Assembly: GCF_038022665.1 (NCBI RefSeq)
Contig: NZ_CP150629.1
Span: 496,001 to 560,000, forward strand
Reading direction: 5' to 3'
DNA length: 64,000 nucleotides
Source of the DNA: Methanolobus sp. WCC4
GTDB taxonomy: Archaea > Halobacteriota > Methanosarcinia > Methanosarcinales > Methanosarcinaceae
Shown here: one piece after another, positions 33,610-43,018 of the stretch
Layout: the number at the start of each line of letters is the position of its first letter
How positions within the stretch are numbered: the first letter of the stretch is position 1
Translations under genes and position numbers: made by a program
The notes under the pieces: generated by a model
Told to the model about the DNA's origin: nothing
Database searches by the model: none
Seen by the model: the letters and a program-made list of their open reading frames with translations, nothing else

Positions 33610-34383
33610 CTACAGGCTTTTCAAATACTCAATACACTGCCTGCCCTCTTCGACACTGCCCATCTCAGTGACCATGAGTCCCTTGTAACCTGAGAGGCCT
33701 TCCATGAGCTTTTTCCAGTCGATGTTGCCCTGTCCTATTGGAAGGTGCTCGTCGTGTGCACCGTTGTTGTCGTGGATATGCATATGTGAGAGTTTGCTCT
33801 TGCACTTGGACACGAACTCGTCCAGAAGTCCCATGGTGTTCGCGTGTCCCACGTCAAGGGTCATGCCCACGTTGTCCCTGTCCACCTGTTCCAGTATGTC
33901 CAGCATCTCATCGGGATAGCGGCCGAATATCTTGGGGAAATTTGGCATGTTCTCTACAGCTATGGTGATGCCCATGTCCGCCGAGTGGTCACACAGAATT
34001 TGAATTGACTCTATGCAGGTATCCCATGACCTCTCTGGGAGTTTGGCACCATATGGTGAAAGATAACCCGGATGCAGCACAGCTACTTCAACAAGACCGG
34101 ATGCCATAGTGAGATAGTGCTTCATCTGCCTCATGACCTCACCGTGTATACCGGGATTGAGACCTGCAAGGTTCATATCTGAGAATGGAAGGTGCATGCT
34201 CAGTTTCAGGTTCGTGGTCTCTTTGACATCCCTGACCTTTGGCAGGTTCTCCTCTGTGAGACACTGTAAACCCTCCTGAACTATCTCCCAGCCAGTGTAT
34301 CCGACATCCTCAAGGGTGTAAGCCCACTCAAAAGGTTCCTCCACAACTGCACGTGACGAGAAGCTCAGGTTCCTGATATTCAT
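33610..34383 (-). CDS. sugar phosphate isomerase/epimerase-like TIM-barrel protein
   Basis: A 257-residue xylose-isomerase-like TIM barrel (AP endonuclease 2 superfamily). Metal-ligand residues are visible in LKLSMHLPF, AVLHPGYLSP, AVENMPNFP (Glu), TLDVGHANTMG (Asp, His), HMHIHDNNGAHDEHLPIG and the final MVTEMGS (Glu). The set fits isomerases/epimerases of sugars more than endonuclease IV. It is the last gene of a three-gene operon after UPF0200 and UPF0201, starting two bases past UPF0201. The substrate is unknown. Confidence 0.8.
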   Translation of the reverse strand: MNIRNLSFSSRAVVEEPFEWAYTLEDVGYTGWEIVQEGLQCLTEENLPKVRDVKETTNLKLSMHLPFSDMNLAGLNPGIHGEVMRQMKHYLTMASGLVEVAVLHPGYLSPYGAKLPERSWDTCIESIQILCDHSADMGITIAVENMPNFPKIFGRYPDEMLDILEQVDRDNVGMTLDVGHANTMGLLDEFVSKCKSKLSHMHIHDNNGAHDEHLPIGQGNIDWKKLMEGLSGYKGLMVTEMGSVEEGRQCIEYLKSL

Positions 34384-34385
34384 CT

Positions 34386-34829
34386 TTAAACATCCCTTAT
34401 ATCCATTTCAAAATCAGGAACTCCATCCTCTGTTGGCGGGGTCAGCCAGTCGAAGAACCTCTCCATTTCTGACTCATTATCTGCTTCGATGGTCACATCG
34501 ATAGAACCAAGGGGTTCTGCCTGAGCAGGATAGTTCAGGCGGCCGACAGTTGCAACCTGCTTGCTGATGATAAAAGAAGTTTCCAGACCATCCTCTGACA
34601 GTCCCACATTCAGCCTTGTGCGGGAAGTATCAATTATCTCCTCTGCCCTGATCTGGTTATGGATATTCTTCAGGGCATAGATGTCACTTTCACCTGTGAA
34701 CCTGCCGCTATATTCTGAGACTTCCTCGTAATCGAAGTCCATGTCCGGGAATATCTGCATCAGAGCAGAGTATACTTTATCCTTGCTTTCAGTGGGATTC
34801 ACAACTGTTGAAACTGTAACCTTTATCAT
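34386..34829 (-). CDS. UPF0201 family protein
   Basis: A 147-residue protein starting MIKVTVSTVVNPTESKDKVY, matching the archaeal UPF0201 (DUF54) family with a likely RNA-binding alpha/beta fold. The signature SRTRLNVGLSEDGLETSFIISKQVA (in part) and DVTIEADNESEMERFFDWL are present. ATG 34829 was chosen over 34895, whose extra residues would overlap UPF0200. It begins 25 bases after the UPF0200 gene, a pairing that is common in archaea. Function is not established. Confidence 0.85.
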   Translation of the reverse strand: MIKVTVSTVVNPTESKDKVYSALMQIFPDMDFDYEEVSEYSGRFTGESDIYALKNIHNQIRAEEIIDTSRTRLNVGLSEDGLETSFIISKQVATVGRLNYPAQAEPLGSIDVTIEADNESEMERFFDWLTPPTEDGVPDFEMDIRDV

Positions 34830-34854
34830 ATCATCGACACCCCTGCATTCTGTC

Positions 34855-35391
34855 TTATTCCACAAGCGCGGTGATCTTTTCCACGAACTCCTCAAGGGTG
34901 TCGTTGTTCTCTACAACAACATCAGCGATCTCCATGGCCTCACCCATACCCCAGCCGAGTTCACGCTCATCCCTGACCTTAAGCTCACTTATGTCCTTCA
35001 TATCATCGCATCTCTTACGGGCAAGGACACGCTGGAACCTTATCTCAAGCGGGGAATCCACTGACACCAGGGTGAAGTCATCTCCGAATGCTTCCTTGAA
35101 ACGCTCTACCTCAGGAACACTGCGGACACCATCAATCCCTATGAAGGCCTCATTTGTGGCCTGAATCTTCGGGATACATCTCTTTGCAACAGCGTCCCTG
35201 CCTTCATTCTCACGCAGGTCGGTACCTACTCCACCTGTATTGGCATCGGTTGGTTCCAGTCCCCTGCGGACCACCTCTTCCCTGATGACGTCTCCCATAT
35301 TGATAACAGTGATACCCTTCTGGCGAAGAACGGATGCTGCCTCTGATTTGCCCGAGGCCGGCATTCCAACAAAAGCTAAGATCTTAGTCAT
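34855..35391 (-). CDS. UPF0200 P-loop nucleotide kinase-like protein
   Basis: A 178-residue kinase-fold protein with Walker A GMPASGKSEAA (9-19), a GDVIREEVVRRG substrate segment, and the middle FIGIDGVRSVPEVERFK acting as Walker B-like region. The ARKRCDDMKDISEL lid resembles dephospho-CoA and adenylate kinases. Archaea make CoA with a different GTP-dependent kinase, so UPF0200 has no agreed substrate. It is first gene of the operon with UPF0201 and the TIM-barrel epimerase. Nucleoside or cofactor phosphorylation is the safe inference. Confidence 0.82.
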   Translation of the reverse strand: MTKILAFVGMPASGKSEAASVLRQKGITVINMGDVIREEVVRRGLEPTDANTGGVGTDLRENEGRDAVAKRCIPKIQATNEAFIGIDGVRSVPEVERFKEAFGDDFTLVSVDSPLEIRFQRVLARKRCDDMKDISELKVRDERELGWGMGEAMEIADVVVENNDTLEEFVEKITALVE

Positions 35392-35588
35392 GGATGAACC
35401 TGTTCTAGTTTATGTTAATTGTAAGATTTAAAGAATGAATGATATTCTGAGTTAGTTCAATAGAATTTTCCATACATCCTACTTATATATTAGTATACCC
35501 TTCGATAGAACTGTCCCTGACAATATCATAATTATACTCTTTAAAAAACAGGTGTTGTTGACCGTCAATAGCATCACATCGGATTCCC

Positions 35589-36545
35589 ATGAAGATCGCA
35601 GACCTCGATATCCCCGGAAACGTCCTCCTTGCACCAATGGCAAATGTCACGAACCTGCCGTTCCGTCTCATGTGCAGGAGATACGGAGCATCCATCACAT
35701 ATTCTGAAATGATCAGTGCAGACGCTGTCATATATGAGAATCAGAAAACACTCGTTCGCGGAAAGAGCTGCGAGGACGAACGGCCATTAGGGATCCAGAT
35801 ATTCGGCAATTCACCGGAAGTCATGACCAAGGCAGCCCTTCGGATAGAGGAAATGTACCGGCCTGAGATCATCGATATCAATTTCGGCTGTCCTGCAAGA
35901 CTCCTGACAAAGGATGGTTGCGGATCAGCACTCCTGAGGACACCTGAACTGATATACGAGATAGTGAGCAGTCTCTCGGAGGAACTATCAACTCCTGTGA
36001 CAGCAAAGATACGTATCCTTGAGGACATGGAAAAGACACTGGAGATAGCACACCTCATCGAGAGTGCAGGAGCAGCTGCACTGACCGTTCATGGAAGGAC
36101 AAGGCAGCAGCAGTATGCAGGCAAAGCCAACCACGACCATGTCAGGAGGATCAAGCAGGAACTGGGCATACCTGTGATCGCCAATGGGGATATCTTTGAT
36201 GAGCTCTCAGCTGAAAGGGTACTGGAATACACGGAATGTGACGGGATAATGATAGGCAGGGCTGCAATGGGCAATCCTTTCCTGTTCAAAAGGATATCCC
36301 ACTACCTTGAAACAGGGGAGATACTTGAGTACAGGGAATGTGACCAGAGGATCGCTGATCTCAGTGAATATTTCCGGCTTCTGGAAGAGTTCGACCTGAT
36401 GCACACAGTGCATATAAAGGCGCAAGCACAGTGGTTCACCCGCGGGATGAGAAATGGCAGACATATAAGGAGAAGTATCGCGGCATCAGAAAGCATCGAA
36501 GAAATACTCTGGAATCTGGACGAAATGTGCAAACATGCCGACTAA
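35589..36545 (+). CDS. tRNA-dihydrouridine synthase, DusB-like
   Basis: A 318-residue FMN enzyme that reduces uridine in tRNA. The TIM-barrel start is NVLLAPMANVTNLPFR, followed by TYSEMISADA. The active cysteine region is DINFGCPARLLTKDGCGSAL (in part), with the usual GCPA. The FMN/phosphate loops are LTVHGRTRQQQYAGKANH (in part) and IPVIANGDIFD, then GIMIGRAAMGNPFLF. The final ~70 residues form the helical tRNA-binding domain. Family length is normal. It is probably transcribed alone; TATA-like ATATATTAG lies about 105 bases upstream. Confidence 0.9.
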   Translation: MKIADLDIPGNVLLAPMANVTNLPFRLMCRRYGASITYSEMISADAVIYENQKTLVRGKSCEDERPLGIQIFGNSPEVMTKAALRIEEMYRPEIIDINFGCPARLLTKDGCGSALLRTPELIYEIVSSLSEELSTPVTAKIRILEDMEKTLEIAHLIESAGAAALTVHGRTRQQQYAGKANHDHVRRIKQELGIPVIANGDIFDELSAERVLEYTECDGIMIGRAAMGNPFLFKRISHYLETGEILEYRECDQRIADLSEYFRLLEEFDLMHTVHIKAQAQWFTRGMRNGRHIRRSIAASESIEEILWNLDEMCKHAD

Positions 36546-36675
36546 TGCTGTTTGTATAAACTTTTAACAGTATGGGACTTATTGATATTATTATACTATA
36601 ATGATTTAACGGTGTAAATTACCGAAAGACTAAATAGTAATTAACCGATTCTACACAATTAAACATTGCATTTAA

Positions 36676-36687
36676 CGTCAGTTGACG
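36676..36687 (+). promoter_or_regulatory. palindrome upstream of the por operon
   Basis: CGTCA-gt-TGACG at 36676-36687 lies ~125 bases before porG. A TATA-like TTGTTATATTTG sits nearer (~36770), ~40 bases before the ATG, with GGAG as ribosome site. The palindrome could be an operator for carbon-flux control. No match to a named motif is claimed. Confidence 0.35.
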
Positions 36688-36811
36688 AAAAAAATTGTGT
36701 CTTTCTGGCATAATATTCGACACTGTGCAATGATGCTAGCCGACAAAAACGATCATTATCGGAATGAATTGTTATATTTGTTATTTACACACGGTTTATG
36801 GAGAATTCTAG

Positions 36812-37357
36812 ATGAAAGAAATACGAATACACGGTCGAGGCGGACAGGGCTCTGTCACAGCTGCTGAACTTCTGGCCGTTGGTGCCTTTGCAGACGGAAA
36901 ATTCAGCCAGGCATTCCCCGCATTTGGTGTGGAAAGAAGGGGTGCACCGGTTCAGGCGTTCACAAGGATCAACGATGAACCTATCAGGCTCAGAAGCCAG
37001 ATCTACGAACCAGACTATGTTATTGTACAGGACCCAACACTCCTTGAAGTAGTAGATGTTGCAAGCGGTCTCAAGGACGATGGTATACTTATCATCAACA
37101 GTGACTTTGACGCTGACAAGTTCGACATCGACACAAAAGCAAAGATAATGACGGTCAACGCAACAAAGATCGCACTGGACATCATCGGAAGACCAATTGT
37201 CAACACCGTACTCCTCGGTGCTTTCGCAGGTGCTACAGGCGAGATCAAGCCAGAGTCCATCATGGAAGCTGTAAAGGAGAGGTTCCCGGGTAAGGTCGGT
37301 GACAAGAACGCTGAGGCGATCATGGAAGCATACAAGATGATGGAGGCTGACAAATGA
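36812..37357 (+). CDS. porG: pyruvate:ferredoxin oxidoreductase, gamma subunit
   Basis: A 181-residue subunit of the four-part Por enzyme, which interconverts pyruvate and acetyl-CoA plus CO2 using ferredoxin, TPP and CoA. In methanogens it mainly runs toward pyruvate for biosynthesis. The opening [20 protein letters not shown] and [17 protein letters not shown] are the gamma-domain signatures. GGAG lies just upstream of the ATG. The stop overlaps porD by 4 bases (ATGA), starting a chain of overlapping genes G-D-A-B. Confidence 0.95.
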   Translation: MKEIRIHGRGGQGSVTAAELLAVGAFADGKFSQAFPAFGVERRGAPVQAFTRINDEPIRLRSQIYEPDYVIVQDPTLLEVVDVASGLKDDGILIINSDFDADKFDIDTKAKIMTVNATKIALDIIGRPIVNTVLLGAFAGATGEIKPESIMEAVKERFPGKVGDKNAEAIMEAYKMMEADK

Positions 37358-37614
37358 CAATTCCACCGGGAGGCGTCTGTGAGGCAGGCACCACAAGGAT
37401 CAATAAGACAGGCGGATGGAGAACCTTCAAGCCGGTCTATGACTACGACAAATGTATCAAATGTAAGTTATGCGAACTCCTGTGCCCTGACAGTTCAATA
37501 AACCCAAGGGATGACGGATTCTTCGAGTTCGACTATGAATTCTGCAAGGGATGCGGAATCTGCGCTAACGAATGTCCAAAGGACGCAATTGAAATGGTAC
37601 TGGAGGAGAAATAA
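37354..37614 (+). CDS. porD: pyruvate:ferredoxin oxidoreductase, delta (ferredoxin) subunit
   Basis: An 86-residue ferredoxin-type subunit with two 4Fe-4S motifs, [12 protein letters not shown] and [12 protein letters not shown], that pass electrons from TPP chemistry in PorAB to external ferredoxin. The N-terminal [21 protein letters not shown] stretch (in part) is the usual Por/Vor delta lead. It overlaps porG by 4 bases and porA by one base (TAATG), consistent with tightly coupled translation of the four subunits. Confidence 0.96.
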   Translation: MTIPPGGVCEAGTTRINKTGGWRTFKPVYDYDKCIKCKLCELLCPDSSINPRDDGFFEFDYEFCKGCGICANECPKDAIEMVLEEK

Positions 37615-38828
37615 TGGCACCAGAGAACAAACTTGACAAGAGCAAGATGGTAGTTGTCGAAGGTTCATACGCTGTTGCACACGCTGCAAAGGTCTGCAGG
37701 CCAAATGTCATCTCAGCATATCCTATCACACCACAGACCCACATCGTTGAGGACCTCTCACAGTTCATGGCAGACGGTGAGATACCAAACTGTGAATATA
37801 TCAACGTGGAATCCGAGTTCTCAGCACTCTCAGCACTTGTAGGTTCCTCAGCTGCGGGAGCAAGATGTTACTCAGCAACAACCTCACAGGGTCTTGAACT
37901 CATGCACGAGGTACTGTTCAACATCTCAGGTATGAGATTGCCTGTTGTGATGACAATCGCTAACAGGGCAGTCAGTGCACCTATCAGCATATGGAACGAC
38001 CACCAGGACGCGATCTCCCAGAGAGACACCGGATGGTTACAGCTCTACGCTGAGAACATACAGGAAGTCTCAGATATGACCGCACAGGCATACAAGATCT
38101 CAGAGGACAAGGACATCCTTATGCCTTCAATGACCTGTATGGACGGTTTCATCCTTTCACACGTTTACGAACCTGTCGTACTTCTTGAACAGGACCTTAC
38201 AGACGAGTTCCTGCCAACGTATGAACCAGAGTATGTTCTTGATCCAAAGAACCCAATGAGCTTCGGTGCATTCGCAGATCCTAACTACTACACAGAGTTC
38301 AGGTACATGCAGGAACAGGCCATGCAGAGAGCCCTTAAGAAGATAGAGGATGTAGCAAATGAATTCTACGACGTATACGGAAGATACTACGGAGGACTTA
38401 TTGACGAGTATCGAACAGATGATGCCGACATCATCATCATGGCAATGGGATCCATTGTCGGAACCATTAAGGACGTCATTGATAAACTCAGGGACAGGAA
38501 TGTAAAGGTCGGTCTCCTGAAGGTAAGATCATTCAGGCCATTCCCTGTTGAAGCTATCAAGAATGTTGTCAAGGATGCAAAGGTCGTTGTCGTGCTTGAC
38601 AAGAACATCTCACTCGGACTCAACGAAGGTGCACTCTTCACCGAAACAAAGTCCTCACTCTACAACACAGACATCAGAGTACCTGTTGTCGGTTACATGG
38701 TAGGACACGGTGGACGTGACATCAAGTTCGACACCATCGAGAAGATCGTTGCTGAGGCAGAAGATGTCATTAAGACAGGTATCAAGATCGAGAGCCAGTT
38801 CACTGATGTGAAGGAGGAACTACTATGA
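37614..38828 (+). CDS. porA: pyruvate:ferredoxin oxidoreductase, alpha subunit
   Basis: A 404-residue alpha subunit with the 2-oxoacid-binding domain: [16 protein letters not shown] (the YPITPxT motif contacts pyruvate), [21 protein letters not shown] and [14 protein letters not shown]. The C-terminal transketolase-like domain carries [15 protein letters not shown] and [17 protein letters not shown]. Length is normal for the archaeal four-subunit type. It overlaps porD by one base and porB by four. Confidence 0.96.
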   Translation: MAPENKLDKSKMVVVEGSYAVAHAAKVCRPNVISAYPITPQTHIVEDLSQFMADGEIPNCEYINVESEFSALSALVGSSAAGARCYSATTSQGLELMHEVLFNISGMRLPVVMTIANRAVSAPISIWNDHQDAISQRDTGWLQLYAENIQEVSDMTAQAYKISEDKDILMPSMTCMDGFILSHVYEPVVLLEQDLTDEFLPTYEPEYVLDPKNPMSFGAFADPNYYTEFRYMQEQAMQRALKKIEDVANEFYDVYGRYYGGLIDEYRTDDADIIIMAMGSIVGTIKDVIDKLRDRNVKVGLLKVRSFRPFPVEAIKNVVKDAKVVVVLDKNISLGLNEGALFTETKSSLYNTDIRVPVVGYMVGHGGRDIKFDTIEKIVAEAEDVIKTGIKIESQFTDVKEELL

Positions 38829-39700
38829 AATCACTGCTAGCCCCGGGACACAGAGGATGTGCAGGTTGCTGTGACGCAATGGCTGCAAAGTTCGCACTTA
38901 TGGGCGCCGGAGAGGACTGTATAGTCGTCAACCCTACCGGATGTCTTGAAGTTATGACAACCCCGTTCCCTGAAACCGCATGGGACGTACCATGGATACA
39001 CTCACTTTTCGAGAACGCCGCTGCTGTAGGCTCCGGTATCGAAGCTGCTCTTAAGGCACTCGGCAAGGCTGACAAGGCCAAGGTACTCGTCATGGGAGGA
39101 GATGGTGCAACACTGGATATCGGTATGCGTTCCATTTCAGGAGCATTCGAGAGAGGACACAATCTCACCTACGTTTGTATTGACAACGAGGCATACATGA
39201 ACACTGGTGTGCAGAGAAGTGGTGCAACACCATACAATGCATCAACCACAACCAGTCCTTCAGGTAAGGTATCCTTCGGAAACCCAAGACCAAAGAAGAA
39301 CATGCCTGCTATCATGGTAGCACACGGTGCTCCATATGTCACAACCACATCCATCGGATATCCAAAGGACATGATCAACAAGGTTAAGAAGGCCACAGAG
39401 ATCGAAGGCCCGACCTACGTTCACTCACATGCTCCATGTACCACAGGATGGGGATTCGACACTTCCAAGACCGTCGAGGTAGCTAAGATGGCTGTCCAGA
39501 CCGGTCTCTGGCCACTCTATGAAGTGGAAGATGGAGAGGTCACCAAGGTCAGGAAGCTCGGCAAGAACATCAAACCTGTTGAGGAATACCTCAAGATGCA
39601 GCGCCGCTTCAAGCACCTTTTCACCATGGAAGGTGGAGAGGCTGAGATCGCTAAGATCCAGGCAATTGCAGATAAGAACATTGAAGAGTTCGGGCTCTAA
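38825..39700 (+). CDS. porB: pyruvate:ferredoxin oxidoreductase, beta (TPP) subunit
   Basis: A 291-residue TPP-binding subunit. It has the [11 protein letters not shown] cysteines near residue 14 for a 4Fe-4S cluster and the [40 protein letters not shown] region (in parts) with the GDG...N TPP/Mg motif. GTQ-like [10 protein letters not shown] and the later [11 protein letters not shown] cysteine follow. The gene ends the por operon; after it comes a very T-rich stretch (CTTCTTTTTTCTTC ...), a likely T-run terminator without a hairpin, as many archaea use. Confidence 0.96.
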   Translation: MKSLLAPGHRGCAGCCDAMAAKFALMGAGEDCIVVNPTGCLEVMTTPFPETAWDVPWIHSLFENAAAVGSGIEAALKALGKADKAKVLVMGGDGATLDIGMRSISGAFERGHNLTYVCIDNEAYMNTGVQRSGATPYNASTTTSPSGKVSFGNPRPKKNMPAIMVAHGAPYVTTTSIGYPKDMINKVKKATEIEGPTYVHSHAPCTTGWGFDTSKTVEVAKMAVQTGLWPLYEVEDGEVTKVRKLGKNIKPVEEYLKMQRRFKHLFTMEGGEAEIAKIQAIADKNIEEFGL

Positions 39701-40001
39701 ACCCGTATCTTCTTTTTTCTTCTTTTATCTTTTTTCAGCACTTTTCTTTCGTTATCTTTATATCTGAATACCCACTCTTAGGGAGTCCCATTATGCCTGA
39801 GCAAGCAGACTCATGCGTATCAGGTGTGCACGTATGCGCATATGCATATACGATAATTATTAAATTGAATTGTATTTATTGAGAATTTATTGATAGGTAT
39901 TTATTCTTGAAAAAATATTGTTCCCGCTATTATTTTTAGTTCGAGTGGAAACACTGGGGTTGACAATAAAGCTAAAAAGCATCGTACCATAATTCCTGCC
40001 C
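39701..40001. other. 301-base intergenic region with a 29-bp alternating purine-pyrimidine tract
   Basis: Starts with T runs that likely end por transcription. Positions 39824-39852 alternate purine and pyrimidine without a break (GTGTGCACGTATGCGCATAT then GCATATACG), a pattern that can adopt Z-DNA. A 29-codon frame from the ATG at 39793 runs through it but has no ribosome site and is not called. AT-rich sequence follows up to nth. Confidence 0.6.
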
Positions 40002-40655
40002 ATGACCACGTTACCCACTGTTCCTGACAACACTGAGAATTTCGATAGGATCTTCGAGCTTCTCCAGGGTGAGTATCCCAATGCAGAGCCAATGCTGCAT
40101 TTCAATAATCCCCTTGAGTTGCTGGTTGCAACCATCCTCTCAGCCCAGTGTACAGATAAGCAGGTGAACAAGGTCACACAGGTACTGTTCAGGAAGTATG
40201 TCAGCGTTGAGGATTTTGCCAATGCCGACATCAACGAGCTTGGGAAGGATATCTACACAACAGGATTCTACCGCCAGAAGTCAAAGCACATCATCGGAAG
40301 TGCACAACTGATCCTCACAGAGTTCGGCGGAAGGGTCCCTGACACCATGGAAGACCTGTTGAAACTACCCGGTGTCGGCAGGAAAACAGCGAATATAGTC
40401 CTTGCCAGAGGGTATGATATCATCGAGGGGATTGCAGTGGACACACACGTTACCCGGCTGTCACAGAAACTCGGGTTTACAAAGAACGCTGACCCAAAAA
40501 AGATAGAGACAGACCTTATGGCACTTGCAGAGAAGAAAGACCTTGAGAACCTGTCCATGACACTGATACTTCACGGCAGGAACGTGTGTATCGCAAGGAG
40601 GCCGAAGTGCGGGGAATGTGTTGTGAGGGAGCTGTGCCCTTCCAGTGAGGTTTGA
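40002..40655 (+). CDS. nth: endonuclease III
   Basis: A 217-residue DNA glycosylase/AP lyase that removes oxidised pyrimidines. The helix-hairpin-helix is LPGVGRKTANIVLA with the catalytic lysine, and VDTHVTR carries the catalytic aspartate. The C terminus binds a 4Fe-4S cluster through CIARRPKCGECVVRELC (C-x6-C-x2-C-x5-C). The N-terminal NPLELLVATILSAQCTDKQVN (in part) matches family. No operon partner; the next gene is 146 bases on. Confidence 0.96.
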   Translation: MTTLPTVPDNTENFDRIFELLQGEYPNAEPMLHFNNPLELLVATILSAQCTDKQVNKVTQVLFRKYVSVEDFANADINELGKDIYTTGFYRQKSKHIIGSAQLILTEFGGRVPDTMEDLLKLPGVGRKTANIVLARGYDIIEGIAVDTHVTRLSQKLGFTKNADPKKIETDLMALAEKKDLENLSMTLILHGRNVCIARRPKCGECVVRELCPSSEV

Positions 40656-40800
40656 GCCAGTAACCATTATTCGTTATCCACTTTGTTTCCCATATCCAAT
40701 ATATTAAAAAAGATTTTCTTAGTTACAAATAAATATTTGCAATGCGAATAATATATTATCGGGAAAACAAATCCCGCTTAAAAGGAAGGGGGTTAAAGAA

Positions 40801-41094
40801 ATGTTGTTCATGGACATTATGACATGGGACCCAAAGGACAACGAGGAAATTGAAAAGCGCTACATGTCATGGGAATATCCTGAAGGCTACAATATGATAT
40901 CAGAATGGTCTGACGTATCCTCATGCAGGGTCTTTATAGTTTACGAACTTGACAATGAAGAGGCATATGCCAGAGCTGCATTCCCATGGAGAGATATCGC
41001 AAAGCTTGAAACCATTCCTATAATGGATACAAAGAAAGCTGTTGAGATCGGCGACAAGATTAAAGCAGAGATGGGTTTTTCTTTGCCGGTTTAA
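40801..41094 (+). CDS. DUF3303-like small protein
   Basis: A 97-residue protein, MLFMDIMTWDPKDNEEIEKRY..., with a ferredoxin-like alpha/beta pattern common to DUF3303 and other dimeric alpha-beta barrel proteins. It has WEYPEGYNMISEW and RVFIVYELDNEEAYARAAFPW. Function is unknown; related folds degrade or sense small molecules. GGAAGGGGGT lies 8 bases before the ATG, a strong ribosome site suggesting good expression. It has its own hairpin terminator. Confidence 0.65.
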   Translation: MLFMDIMTWDPKDNEEIEKRYMSWEYPEGYNMISEWSDVSSCRVFIVYELDNEEAYARAAFPWRDIAKLETIPIMDTKKAVEIGDKIKAEMGFSLPV

Positions 41095-41104
41095 GACAAT
41101 ATAC

Positions 41105-41134
41105 CCTGACATCCCTGTCAGGATTCTCTTTTTT
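41105..41134 (+). terminator. terminator after the DUF3303-like gene
   Basis: CCTGAC-atccct-GTCAGG (six pairs) is followed by ATTCTCTTTTTT. It starts 10 bases after the stop. Confidence 0.75.
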
Positions 41135-41178
41135 ACATGGATATAACCAAAAAATGAGTCTAAGACCTGCATTTTGCG

Positions 41179-41889
41179 TTACTTTTTCTCCATCGCCTTA
41201 GCTCTCAATTCCTTCGGCATCTTCTCAATGGCATACCTCAATGCAGTCCGTGGCATTACATCCTTGTTCGCCACCACGTAATCAAATACCTCCTGTTGAT
41301 GCTGCCTGCTGGCCTCCTTGAGCATCCACCCATATCCTTTCTGCACAAGGTCATCCCCATCGGTGAGCAACATATCAGCTATCTCAAAGATATCATCCAG
41401 AAAGTCTCCCCTGCGAGCCGCTAAAATGAGTGTTACAGCAGCAGCACGCCTGTACCAGCGATTCTCAGAAGCCGTCCACTTTTTGAGTGGATTAATAAAC
41501 TGAGGATACATGTCAATGAACGTACCCATGGTGTGATTGCAGAGAGTATCACATTTCGCCCAGTTGTTGACATAATCCCCGACCCACCTCTCGAACATGA
41601 CAAAATCCTCAGGTTCATACTGCTTTCTCAGGTTGTACGACCACTCGAATGCAATGAACGCTTCCTCCATATAATCAGAACTCAGGAGTTCCTCACAAAG
41701 CGCAAATATCTCCTGCTTGCTCTTGCCGGATACTTGCTTGTAATATGCTTTTGCTATTTTTCTCGCAACCGGGGTTTTCATGCCATAGCATTTTATTGGT
41801 TCTTTGAAGAAACGGTTCGAGCTGGCTCTGGCTTCTTCGTCAGAGTTCTGTTCGAGCTCGGCTCTGAGTTGGGTGATTATGGGGTTCAT
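41179..41889 (-). CDS. DNA alkylation repair protein, AlkD-like HEAT-repeat family
   Basis: A 236-residue all-helical protein of the AlkD/AlkC type. AlkD removes N3- and N7-alkylated purines without flipping the base. The fold shows KCYGMKTPVARKIAKAYYK, EAFIAFEW, FERWVGDYVNNWAKCDTLCNHTMG (in part) and the SENRWYRRAAAVTLILAARRG repeat with the W/R pair. The NWAKCDTLC aspartate matches the catalytic Asp region. The C terminus is lysine-rich. It converges with the DUF3303-like gene and lies downstream of a TIGR02391-like gene. Confidence 0.85.
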   Translation of the reverse strand: MNPIITQLRAELEQNSDEEARASSNRFFKEPIKCYGMKTPVARKIAKAYYKQVSGKSKQEIFALCEELLSSDYMEEAFIAFEWSYNLRKQYEPEDFVMFERWVGDYVNNWAKCDTLCNHTMGTFIDMYPQFINPLKKWTASENRWYRRAAAVTLILAARRGDFLDDIFEIADMLLTDGDDLVQKGYGWMLKEASRQHQQEVFDYVVANKDVMPRTALRYAIEKMPKELRAKAMEKK

Positions 41890-41957
41890 GGGATTTTATT
41901 GGGGGATGGGGGGATAATGTTGGTGGATGAAGAGACCTCAATAAAACTAAAATGGAG

Positions 41958-42809
41958 TTAAGGCTTTATAACCGTAGATTCATCTTCTTCACTTAATCTC
42001 ATTTCATCTAAAATCAACAATAAAAAATTAAAAAACGAGATATATTCAATAGCAATAAATGGATTTTCAAGATAGATAGACCTATGCATAAATTGATTTC
42101 TGATTGCTAGTACAAATCCCTTAAAAAGAAAAAATACGCCTCTCTGCTCACCATCATCACCCAATTCATATTGGGCCGTCATCAAAATTGGTTTTTCTGG
42201 TGAAAAGACATTATCTATCAACTCAGACCCGTCTAAATCGATTCTGCCTGTAATTTCTTTGATTTCCTGAAACACTGCAAGTATTCCATTCATTACAGAT
42301 TCCTTAAAATGAGAGTTTACAAAAGTCCTCTTGCACTTTTCAACTAAAATTGGATGAAGACTTCTCATTTGAAAGATTACTTCTAGTTCTTCTTTAGATA
42401 GATTAGGACACTCTGTTTCTCTTGATAAGGAATTTAGTGCTTTATCAATTAGATTAGAATCAGACTCACTAAGTTCACAATATTCCTCTATAGTAGAGTT
42501 CCATTCATTGATTTCATCTTCATCCAGATATTTGATGTTATATTCACTTAGAATCCTTCCAGTTTTAAGAGTTGCATAAATAATTGACTTTGAAATATTA
42601 GCCTTTGTCATGCTCTCTACTATTTTACATCCCCAATCGTATTCAGACTCCTTTTCCATCTGTCCAAAAAATCGAGAATCTAAAAGATGACATTGTGGAG
42701 TTACAGAAGTCAAAATATCAGTAACATGTTCGTTAAGAGGAATTTCCTTGGTTTTCTTAGGGAAAAGATGATTTCTGGGTTTGACTTTTTTTCTAGATTT
42801 TTTAGACAT
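41958..42809 (-). CDS. TIGR02391-like protein with HEPN-type RX4H motif
   Basis: A 283-residue protein whose C-terminal half fits the TIGR02391 (Ymh) family: SLHPILVEKCKRTFVNSHFKESV (in part), LDGSELIDNVFSP, FFLFKGFVLAIRNQFMHRS, and a closing IEYISFFNFLLLILDEM. RNQFMH is an R-x4-H motif, the signature of HEPN ribonucleases common in toxin and phage-defence proteins. The N terminus is basic (KKSRKKVKPRNH). ATG 42809 was chosen over 42842. The gene is more AT-rich than its neighbours and has no obvious partner, which suggests lateral gain. Activity is inferred. Confidence 0.7.
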   Translation of the reverse strand: MSKKSRKKVKPRNHLFPKKTKEIPLNEHVTDILTSVTPQCHLLDSRFFGQMEKESEYDWGCKIVESMTKANISKSIIYATLKTGRILSEYNIKYLDEDEINEWNSTIEEYCELSESDSNLIDKALNSLSRETECPNLSKEELEVIFQMRSLHPILVEKCKRTFVNSHFKESVMNGILAVFQEIKEITGRIDLDGSELIDNVFSPEKPILMTAQYELGDDGEQRGVFFLFKGFVLAIRNQFMHRSIYLENPFIAIEYISFFNFLLLILDEMRLSEEDESTVIKP

Positions 42810-43018
42810 TTCAACCACACTTCTAAAAATAAGATAATACATGCTTATTAATTATTTGACTTAAATGACAGAAATGATTTACCTATCTATACATATTCAA
42901 TTTCTCATAAATTCCAATAACATTTATAACTTATTTTCATTATCGATCGATTTTATATATTTGATCTCACGTCTAGCCACTATCAAAACATCTTTGACGC
43001 GAGTCAGCTGGCTTTCAA

